Below are positions 55,719-64,000 of a DNA stretch of 64,000 nt, in pieces. The notes beneath the pieces are model-generated. The model made no database searches and was not told where the DNA came from. It saw only the letters and a program-made list of their open reading frames with translations. A program made the translations under genes and the position numbers. Position 1 is the first letter of the stretch. Each line of letters begins with the position of its first letter. The stretch is from positions 682,001-746,000 of the forward strand of contig WOAB01000619.1 in NCBI GenBank assembly GCA_027886185.1. The letters run 5' to 3'. Source of the stretch: Rheum nobile (lineage: Eukaryota > Streptophyta > Magnoliopsida > Caryophyllales > Polygonaceae).

Positions 55719-57790
55719 GCTCGTCAATAGCAGCATCCAGACACGTCTTGACATGGATAGCGTCGATCTGACTCCCCCAAGCGTCCGACGTCCCGGATAT
55801 ATTAATGGTACGTCTCGGACTCCTTTAGTCAATCCATTTTCGACTGTTACTTTCTCTACACCGATCAGGTCAGCAGGAATCCGAATCAATGAACGACATG
55901 TTACCAATTCCCCCGATATCCTGGCTCTCGACGAGCACATCGCTAGAATTCCCGGAGTTCTGCAGCCAATCGAGAAAGAAGCATCAGACGGATACGAAGA
56001 ATCTCCGTTCATCAAAGAAATCGCCAGAGTCGAGATCCCTAAACAGTTCAACCTTCCTAGCATGACGACTTTCGACGACACCAATGATCCAGACGATCGT
56101 ATCTCTCTCTATAAACAAAAATTAATGACTGTATATGTTCCAAAGAAGGGTTGAGAGGTTGTCATGTGCAAACGCTTTGGCACTACTCTCGCGGGTCCCA
56201 CATTAACTTGGTTTATGTGTTTGCCTCAGGGTACGATCACCTCGTTCGCGGATCTGGTCAATTCCTTTAAAGTCCAATTCGCCAGCAGCCGGAGACTCGA
56301 AAGGTAGTCGAACGATCTCTATCGAATAACCCAAAGGTATAATGAACCTCTCCGAAGCTATCTTAACAGGTACAACAAGGAAAAGGTTGCGATCCCCCAT
56401 TGCGACGTCACTACCTCCATCGAAGCCTTCAGACAAGGTTTGATCAAAGATAGCAATCTCTATAACGAGATCACCAAGTACCCATGCAGAAGCTTCGAAG
56501 ACGTCTAAGCCAAGACCATGGCTGAGGTGTGCTTGGAAGAAGATCGCAAATCACGAAAGGCATCCCATGGACCCGACCATTTCGATCGCAAATCCTCTTC
56601 CGACAATCGCCGAGACAGACGCCATCATCCGTACCCTCGTGGTCGGAATGAGCAAAGTCAGGTAAACTCCTTCCAGAACATGTCTCAAGACTAGAAAGAC
56701 GGTCCAACGCTGCCTCCTAGGTTCAATCTTATAACTTCAATGTTTCTGTGTCGGAACTCGTCAAGAGTTTCGACAAATATGGGAAAGAAGTAAGATGGCC
56801 CCGAAAGAGCGACAGACCGGACGTCAAGAAGGACATGAGCAGGTGGTGTGAATTCCATGGTGACCACGGTCACTCAACAGATGAATGCATCGCGCTACGC
56901 AAAGATGTCGCTAGGTTACTTGCGCAAGGTCTCTTGCGCGACGTGATCTCAGAACGGGCCAAAGCCACCATGGAACGACGCGACCAGGTAAAGCACGATA
57001 AACCCCCATCTCCTATCCATACAAAAATCATCAATACTATTTCAGGAGGCTCGGACGTATGTGGAAACATATACTCTGCAGTAAAAAGGCATGCAAGAGA
57101 GAGCAAAGGAAACAGGCCCGAGATACTAGATTTCGGACGACCCAAGGTCTCTAACCTCCCAACGGTCACCTTTGACGAATACGACGTTGACGAGTCGGGA
57201 GATCATCATGACGGTCTGGTAATCTCTTTGTCCATTGGAAAATGTTTGATACGTAGAGTACTAATCGATACAGGAAGTTCGACCAACCTCTTGACCTTCG
57301 ACACCCTCAAAGGGATGGGTTTGGGTGAAGATGATCTTCTCAAGAAATCGACTCCACTAGTTGGGTTCAGCGGCGAAGTCAAGCACACTATCGGCGAAAT
57401 CGTCCTTATGACATACGCTAGAGGAGTAAACCAATAGGTACAATTCTTAGTCCTAGACTATCCATCTCCCTACAACTGCATTCTTGGCAGGCCTTGGATA
57501 CATGCAATGAAGGCGGTACCCTCAACGTACCATCAGACCATCAAGTTCCCTACCAAGTGGGGAGTTCAAGAGATCAAGGGCGACCAAAGGATGGCCAAAG
57601 AATGCTATGTCGCCTCCATGAAGAGCGCAGTCGAACCAAAGATCGCATAGCAATTACAGTTCGGCAAAGGACCTAGTCGATACATCGAACCAGAGATGGA
57701 AAAGCTCGATGAGATTGCACTAGATCCTTCAAAGCCAAACCAAACGGTAAGGGTCGGGTTGGATCTGGACGACTCAACCAGACAATAAAT
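55719..57790 (+). pseudogene. Tat gag (main part) and protease, with six or more stops
   Basis: Gag resumes at 55720 in the frame of 49391. Stops: TGA 56152-56154, TAG 56305-56307, TAA 56506-56508, TAG 56692-56694. A one-base loss near 56730 shifts the frame, which is then open from 56748 to a TAG at 57435-57437. This part has a knuckle-like CEFHGDHGHSTDEC motif and protease DTGSS with Asp at 57267-57269. Beyond the TAG the same frame continues (CILGRPWIH) with a TAG near 57648 and a TAA near 57786. Many stops lie in codons one transition from Gln, Arg or Trp. Confidence 0.85.
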
Positions 57791-57791
57791 A

Positions 57792-59546
57792 TTGGATTTT
57801 CTTCGGTCTAATATTGACTACTTCGTGTGGTCACATGAAGACATGGTCGGGATATCTCCAAACGTTATTACTCATAAATTAAATGTAGATCCATATCACC
57901 CTCCTGTAAAGCAAAAGCGCAGGAAATTAGCCCCCGAGCGGAATAAGATCATCGACGACGAAGTCAGGAGCCTGCTAGAAACGAGAAAGATAAAAGAAGT
58001 CGACTATCCCGATTGGCTAGCCAACGTGGTTGTGGTCCAAAAGAAAAATGGCAAGTGGAGAGTCTGCATCGACTTCACTGACCTTAACAAAGCATGTCCC
58101 AAGGACTCCTTCCCACTTCCTCACATCGACGCCATGGTCGATGCAACAACAGAAAACGAAATGCTATCCTTAATGGACGCATTCAGTGGTTACAATCAGA
58201 TACTCATGGAACCAGAAGACCAAGAGAAAACGGCATTCGTCATAAATCAAGGTATTTATTGTTATAAAGTGATGCCTTTCGGACTCAAAAATGCAGGGGC
58301 TACGTATCAACGACTAGTCAATAAGATGTTCAAAGATCAGATTGGGGACACAATGGAAGTTTATATAGATGACATGCTGGTCAAGTCAAAAAAGAAGAGG
58401 GACCACATCGATCACCTCCGCGACGGCTTTGAGGTACTAAAAAGATATAACATGAAACTAAATCCTATGAAATGCTCTTTTGGAGTGTCATCAGGGAAAT
58501 TCATGGGGTACATGGTGACCCAAAGAGGAATAGAGGCCAGCCCGGAATAGGTCAATGCCATCATCAACCTTCGATCTCCTCGATGCATCAAGGACGTACA
58601 AAAGCTGACAAGTCGAATAGCAGCTCTAAACAGGTTCATCTCAAAATCATCGGACAAATGCAAACCTTTCCACCACGCTCTCAGAAAAAACAAGTCCTTC
58701 CAATGGACAGAAGAACATGAAGCCGCATTTCAAGATCTGAAGAAGTACCTGGCCAGCCCCCTACTATTAGCAAAACCTAAAGACGACGAGCCACTACTAT
58801 TGTACCTCGCAGTGTCGGAGTCTGCAGTGAGCGCGGTGCTGGTCAGAGAAGAAGACGACAAGCAGTCGCCAATCCATTACGTCAGTCGAATGCTACTTCC
58901 GGCGGAAATGAGGTACTCGTCACTGGAAAAACTCGTCCTAGCACTGGTAATGGCGTCGAATAAACTTAAACCCTATTTCGAATCACATACTATAATTGTT
59001 CACACTAACCATCCCATGAGAGCAATCATAAGGAAACCAGAATTCACAAGACGAATGGTTAAGTGGGCCATATACCTCAGTGGTTACGAGATTGAGTGTG
59101 AGCCTAGTACGGCGATCAAGTCCCAAGCATTGGCTGATTTTGTGGCAGATTTTAGTCCGACCCTAGAACAGGAAGCCGTCAAGGAAGCAACACAACTGCT
59201 CGCGATAGAAGAAACAGGTAAATGGGAACTCCACACAGACGGAGCGTCGAACGCTAGGGGATCAGGACTGGGGGTCGTGCTAAAATCGCCACAGGGAGAC
59301 AAGATAGCCCAAGCCGTAAGATGCAAATGGGATGCGACTAACAATGAAGTTGAGTACGAAGCACTTGTATTTGGGCTCATCCTGGCATGCGACCTAGGAG
59401 TCCAAGAAATCGAAGTCATTTGCAACTCCCTCCTAGTCGTAAATCAAATTCAAGGGTCATACAACTCCAAAGACGATAGAATGATAGCCTATCTGGACGT
59501 GGTCAAGAAACTAATCAACCAATTCCAAAAATTCGACATCAGATAA
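57792..59546 (+). pseudogene. Tat reverse transcriptase, RNase H and second RNase H
   Basis: RT has the Tat-type core: GKWRVCIDFTDLNKACPKD, YNQI, MPFGLKNAGATYQ and VYIDDMLVKS. A TAG at 58548-58550 stands where relatives have Gln. The same frame continues through the RT thumb and first RNase H (LYLAVSESAVSAVL, SSLEK). The second, archaeal-type RNase H has HTDGASNARGSG near 59235, then NNEVEYEAL and NSLLVVNQ. The frame ends in a TAA at 59544-59546, with a short deletion of the linker to integrase. Two RNase H domains in this order are the hallmark of the Tat group. Confidence 0.9.
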
Positions 59547-59564
59547 AAATTTCCAAACATCCCA

Positions 59565-60904
59565 CTGGCACACATCACGACACCGGTTGTCCCAAAAACA
59601 CCCAAGGACCAGAGCACACTGTTGGAAGAGCTTGTCGCATTGGAAGTAGGCGACCGGCCAGAAGAAGACATTGTCAACAATCATGACGATGGACACTACC
59701 TTACGTCAAATGGCTAAAAAACGGCATCCTGCCCAATGACAAAATAGAAGCAGGCTAAAGGTACAAGCTCTCTCCTTCGACATTATAAGTGATGTCTTGT
59801 TCAAAAGATATGCCACAAGGATACTCCTACGATGCCTCAAGACTCCAGAGGTCGAACGTATCTTGCAATCATTACATGAAGGAGAGTTTGGCAACCACAC
59901 TGGAGGGCGAAGCCTCTCGGGGAAAGCCCTGCGAACGGGATACTACTGGCCCACAATGAATAGAGACGCGATGGAGTACACCAAGAAATGCGACGCCTGT
60001 CAATGACATGCACCAGTTCCGCATCAACCCTCAGAGCTCCTCCATCCGACTCTAGCACCATGGCCCTTCATGAGATGGGGAATGGACATCGTCGGAAAAC
60101 TCTCACCGGCATCGGGCCAACGGGTCTTCTTTCTCGCCATGACAGACTATTTTTCCAAATGGGTCGAAGCAGAAGCATATCGAGAGGTACAAGATCAACA
60201 TGTCATATCATGTGCAGATTTGGCATCCCATCAGAAATTATGTGCGACAATGGCTCCCAATTCATTAGTCATAAGACTCGAGCATTCTGCGACTAGTGGA
60301 ACATCAAGCTGGTCACATCCACTCCTCGATACCCACAATCCAACGGGCAAGCCGAGTCTAGTAACAAAATCATCATCAACAACCTCAAGAAACGCCTCAT
60401 AGGGGCTAAAGGAAAATGGGCGGATGAACTTCCCCTCATCCTCTGATCCGACAGGACCACTCCGAAGAACGTAACCGGACAATCACCGTTCTCACTCATC
60501 TATGGAAGCGAAGCGGTCATTCCCGCTGAACTACTGGTCCCGATGGCCCGTTATGGTCTCCAAACGCATGAACAAAACGACGTCGAACTAGCACACAACT
60601 TAGACACGATCGACGAGACTAGGGAAAAAGCTAGAGTTAGGATGGTCAGGTTTCAGCAGCAAGTCGCAAGAAGTTACAACAAGAACGTTCGGGCCAAAGT
60701 CTTCAAAGTTGGCGATTGGGTCCTCAGAAAGACATTCCAGAACACCAAAGATCCGGCCGACGGCAAGCTCGCACCCCAATGGGAAGGGGTCCCTACCTCA
60801 TCAAAGAAGTAGTCGGACAAGGAGCATATCGACTAGAAGATAAAGATGGACAACCAATCCCGAGAAGCTGGAACGCCACACATCTAAAGCTATATCACTT
60901 CTAA
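59565..60904 (+). pseudogene. Tat integrase, broken by stops and frameshifts
   Basis: From about 59565 the linker (IPLAHITTPVV) is recognisable. The HHCC region is open at 59797-60006 (LHEGEFGNHTGG ... KKCDACQ), then a TGA stands for a likely Arg codon. The core MDIVGKL...FFLAMTDYFSKWVEAEAY is in the same frame to about 60215, then a shift to FGIPSEIMCDNGSQF, a TAG, and NGQAESSNK with the catalytic Glu. The end (60543-60812) covers the C-terminal domain, and a last shift near 60785 leads to the stop at 60902-60904. Confidence 0.88.
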
Positions 60905-61640
60905 CCTCATCTGGTAAGACACTAGAACCTCCTCATTTTTTACATATTATTTGTCTTTACGACCCGACTATACTCCATGAACCTAACACTTATGTCTAGC
61001 AAAGACACGTTCTTATGACCATGAGTACAAGAAAACACAAAGACAAGCTAGATCCAGTCACACACAAAAAGCGCTTACACTATATTTACACGATCGATCG
61101 GAACACGAGGAGATGAATACCAGAGGCATGCCGGCACACTGCCTGCCTTATACAATACATAAGGTCAACACCTTATTACATTTACGCAATAAAAACATAT
61201 TGCTCCCCTCCTAGGCATAATACAAGTCATGACTAAACAAAAACGTATACACTTGCAGGCCTCCCTTTTCTTACATGACACAGAAAGCCCTACTCGACGG
61301 AACATACAGGCAAATCCGAAACAAGTCAAAGACATCGCGACTATCTTTCCTAAAAAGAGTCCGACAAACATATAGACGTAGAACAAGGTCAATCCTTTGT
61401 AAAACAGAGTACGCCAATAATAAGGAGTCTAATTCTTTTTACATTTATGCGACACGCGATGGTGGATGAGTCGCCAAGACATATTGTCTGCCTACACACA
61501 TGTAGGACTTCAAACATTCCTAAAAACATATTACGTGACCCGCGATGGTGGACGGGTCGCCAAACCAAAAGTACTTCACCCACGCACAGGTGGAACCACA
61601 AGTCATTCGCAAAAGATTCATAAAAAAGGAGGATGAAGAA
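60905..61640. other. Non-coding stretch between pol and the antisense gene
   Basis: No supportable frame. An imperfect repeat of CGCGATGGTGGA(T/C)G(A/G)GTCGCCAA occurs near 61455-61476 and 61541-61563, each next to a CATATT-containing segment. It may hold 3' ends of both the sense and antisense transcripts. Confidence 0.45.
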
Positions 61641-63475
61641 CTAGGAGTCAGGATTCGCATCATTACCTTCGGCGGGAGTCGGGTCGGACAAAGGCTGGGG
61701 CTCGGACGACACGATAGGAGCAGCACCGCTGGAATGAACTTCATCTTCACCAGCACTCTCATCAGGAAACTCCTCTTCGATGTCGGCAAGTCGAAACAGC
61801 TCCACCCCCGGATTCCCCTTGGGAAACAAGGTATCCATATTTCCTTTCTCCGTCTTCAAATCCCAGGCCTCGTGCTTGCCATCTTCAAACTCCTCGACCA
61901 TTTCGACACGCGACTTCAATGCATAAAAGGTGCCCACATCGAATGCAATTCGACCAGCGTCAATCCTAGCGATATGGGCACCTTTTATGCATTGAAGTCG
62001 CGTGTTGAAATGGTCGAGGAGTTTGAAGATGGCAAGCACGAGGCCTGACGAGCCTTCAGTTCCCCCGCGTAACGGCGTTCAGCCTCCTTCAAACGAATCT
62101 CAGCTCCCTTCACTTCGGTCTTCCACATCACCAAGTCAGATTCCGATTTGGCAGCCCTTTCCTCAGCTTTGGAGACCATCTCCTTCACGCCAGAGTAGGC
62201 GCCCAAGAGAAATTGGAAGGTCTAAAAGATGTAAAACACAGAAAAGACATGTGAAAAGTCACCCAGTGGAAAAATCAAGAAAAAAAGACAAGACTTGACA
62301 AAAAACATACCTTCCAAGTGGAAAAACCGGCCTTGCCAATACAGTCCAGAGGTGAAATTCCATCAACTTCCGATTTCAAAGTCGGATCCTGGGCTTGGAA
62401 CAGATCGGCAATGGACCGCCCGACTAGGTCAATCCTTTCGATGCCCGAAGAGATACCCGATTTCTTTTTTGGAATATCCGGGATGATCTTCTCAACATCA
62501 GAGGAAACGACCGCCTTTCTCTTATCACCAACCTTCGCTGGGGGGAAAGAATCGACAGGCGTCGAGTTGCTCGACAAAGCTCTGGCCGCCGCCAACTTTT
62601 GTTCGATTAGACCTTTCCCGGACACCCCATTTAGAGGAGCACTCGACCGACCAACACGAGACACTATTACACCAGACAGGGTATAAATTACGAATATAGT
62701 ACATAAACGGAAACGTACGCGATCCAAACAGAAGACTTACACTTGACATGAGAAGGTGACGGGGCCGATATAATGTCTTGAGTCATCGAACCAATAGATA
62801 GCAATTTTACGTTCACGAAACTACGCTCCGACAACGAAATCCCAAGCAAAATGCTGGTTAGACCCTCCGATTTAGTGTCAACTTCCAGGTCCTCAGGCTC
62901 AGGAACTACATAAAAAGAGAGGTAAGCAAAAGTTAAAATATATCCGACAAAGCAAATAAAAGGGAAAGGTGCATACTTTCGACCCGCCACTCTGTCAGCA
63001 AGAACGAACAATCACCCCCCTTTTCCAAAGACGACCGCTCGACAAAGAAGAACTTTGACCCCCATCCACGGTCGTTCACATCCAGATTCGACACCAACGG
63101 CTTTCGACCCTGACGCCTACGCAACTGAACCCGGGAAGAACTCTTTGACCCCAAGGCATAGTTGTACCACAGGGCGTCGAAATCAAAACTAATCCCCGAC
63201 TTCGAGTTCAAGAGATCCAAAACCCTCAGAACCCGCCACGCTTGTGGCATGACTTGACACGGCGTAAGCGCTAGAGTCGCCAAGAAATCACGAACAAGGG
63301 GACTGAACGGAAATTTGTGTCCAATCCGAAACGAATAAGCATAAAAGTAGATCCACCCCTCGTATCTAGTGTCCGCCCTCTCGTCCGGATAAGGGAGCCT
63401 CGCAACCGTCTCTGGTGGAAAGCCGCCGACTTGAAGAATTTGCTCCAGATCCGACTCCGTCAACATCCCCGTCAT
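61641..63475 (-). pseudogene. Antisense four-exon gene of the Tat element, broken by an inverted duplication
   Basis: Opposite to pol, between pol and the 3' LTR, where Tat elements carry antisense ORFs. Exons by sequence: 63475-62977, 62905-62741, 62663-62311 and 62221 onward. Introns of 71, 77 and 89 bp have GT-AG ends (GTATGC, GTAAGT and GTATGT donors; TGTAG, AATAG and TTTAG acceptors). The reading frame is kept across all three. Exon 1 resembles the plant gypsy-type transposon domain (FSPLVRDFLATLALTPCQVMPQAW). Exon 3 is lysine-rich (GDKRKA, IPKKKSG). Exon 4 is a charged coiled-coil-like part (KAEERAAKSE). An ~80-bp inverted copy in exon 4 brings a stop at 61985-61987; beyond it the original frame continues to 61641. 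Apart from this insertion no stop is seen in about 504 codons. Function of the family is unknown. Confidence 0.72.
61864..62047. repeat. 78-bp inverted repeat with 28-bp loop
   Basis: Arms 61864-61941 and 61970-62047, two mismatches. The left arm is the native coding sequence of the antisense gene; the right arm is the inverted copy, since removing it restores the reading frame. A GCT at both edges suggests microhomology at insertion. Confidence 0.92.
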
Positions 63476-63859
63476 AGTATCAGCCTCCTTCAACAAGAAA
63501 ATGGGGGAATCATCATTTTTGCTCGATCAAGTGCCGGACGATTCGGCGGAGCTACTGGAAACCATGTCTAGTATGGAGAGAGGAGGGAATCGGAAGGCAA
63601 TCTTGAAAGATTCTGAAAACTTACCAAAAGCAAGCAACACAGAGAAATCAGAAGAAATAAGATGGAAAAGCATGTCGGTTTACTACGAATTTATGGAGGG
63701 AAGGCTAGAGGCTTAGGCTATCCTATCATGCCGCGCGATTGTCGCTACGCCGACCCTTGCCTGTCGCGCCAGAACGGATGGTGGAGATCGTGTGCAGAGT
63801 GGAAGTCGTCTTGGCTCCCGCCCATAGCTGCCTTGAGCCCAAAACCACTTAGGGCTATT
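63476..63859. other. Region between antisense gene start and 3' LTR
   Basis: No coding frame with motifs. A purine run AAGAAAATGGGGGAA at 63496-63510 could be a displaced polypurine tract on plus. It would also hold the promoter of the antisense gene; no clear TATA is seen. Confidence 0.35.
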
Positions 63860-64000
63860 CATGGGCCCAGAAAACTTAGCCTAACAGCTTGGGCCGTCTT
63901 ACCTTAGAAATGGCCCAAGGAGTATGAAAAAAGACGTCGGATGCTCATCAATGCACCAACCTGACCGATCCCGAAGATCTCGCCCAAACGCCATAACTAC
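63860..64000 (+). repeat. 3' LTR start of the Tat element (partial)
   Basis: TGGGCCCAGAAA onward matches the array LTR from its start (48382 and equivalents) with about seven substitutions in 140 bp, and is cut by the window end. It lacks the first bases TGT seen in the array. Confidence 0.85.

Larger units (their letters stand above)
48382..64000 (+). mobile_element. Tat-lineage LTR retrotransposon with Athila insertion, 3' LTR cut by window end
   Basis: Order: 5' LTR (48382-49329), primer site, gag start, Athila-like insertion (49671-55718), rest of gag, protease, RT, RNase H, second RNase H, integrase (to 60904), antisense four-exon gene (63475-61641), 3' LTR from about 63860. A second RNase H after the first and an antisense ORF after pol mark the Tat group (Retand-like). 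The 140 bp of 3' LTR visible differ from the array LTR at about seven sites, so this copy is older than the array expansion. No clear polypurine tract is seen next to the 3' LTR. Confidence 0.88.

Noticed and set aside
61641..63475. Host protein-coding gene on the minus strand
   Set aside because: It lies between Tat pol and the Tat 3' LTR, and a second diverged copy lies in another Tat fragment, so it belongs to the element.

Overview
This window is flowering-plant repeat DNA, probably pericentromeric or centromeric heterochromatin. It holds four Ty3/gypsy LTR-retrotransposon lineages nested in one another, plus a tandem array derived from two of them. The plant assignment rests on primer-binding sites of plant type (TGGTATCAGAGC, the complement of the initiator tRNA-Met 3' end; a tRNA-Asp-type site; TGGCGCCCACCGTGGGGC), on CRM-like elements with a CR-type integrase tail, and on Tat-type elements with a second RNase H and an antisense ORF. 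I cannot name the species. I see no ordinary host gene, rRNA, tRNA gene or CRISPR array.

Layout. (1) 1-9214, minus strand: a chromodomain element resembling the Tekay/Del lineage. Its gag-pol frame is closed by three TAG codons, and it carries an extra acidic ORF in its leader. (2) 9215-11140, plus strand: a decayed CRM-like fragment; 11141-11781 is unassigned. (3) 11782-27717, minus strand: a decayed CRM-like element, split inside reverse transcriptase by a solo Athila-like LTR (15268-25831, target duplication GTGGG). That LTR is itself split by a young CRM element on the plus strand (16148-25241, target duplication GGTTC) with an uninterrupted 1,761-codon polyprotein. This young element has an unusual 3' end: a truncated LTR, a second copy of the flanking Athila LTR, then a complete LTR. 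(4) 27718-28567: the 3' end of another CRM-like copy in inverted orientation. (5) 28690-32364: Tat-lineage debris, namely an antisense-ORF remnant, an LTR-like stretch and RNase H/integrase remnants.

(6) 32365-50045: eight head-to-tail units of 2,173 bp (one is 2,167, the last 2,476). Each unit is integrase 3' end, Tat LTR, primer-binding site, first about 93 codons of Tat gag, then 375 bp of an Athila-like LTR. (7) 48382-64000, plus strand: the Tat element that forms the right end of the array. Its gag is interrupted by a non-autonomous Athila-like element (49671-55718, minus strand, target duplication GCTCA/GCTCG). Beyond that come broken gag, protease, RT, RNase H, second RNase H and integrase, then an antisense gene with four exons, then the start of the 3' LTR at the window edge.

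Function. The only intact full-length coding unit is the CRM polyprotein at 18095-23380, which carries everything for reverse transcription and integration and a tail thought to steer CRM integrase to centromeric chromatin. The other pol genes are broken. The Athila-like element has an open gag-derived frame but no enzymes, so it would depend on another copy. Lineage names come from recognised motifs and structure, without database searches.
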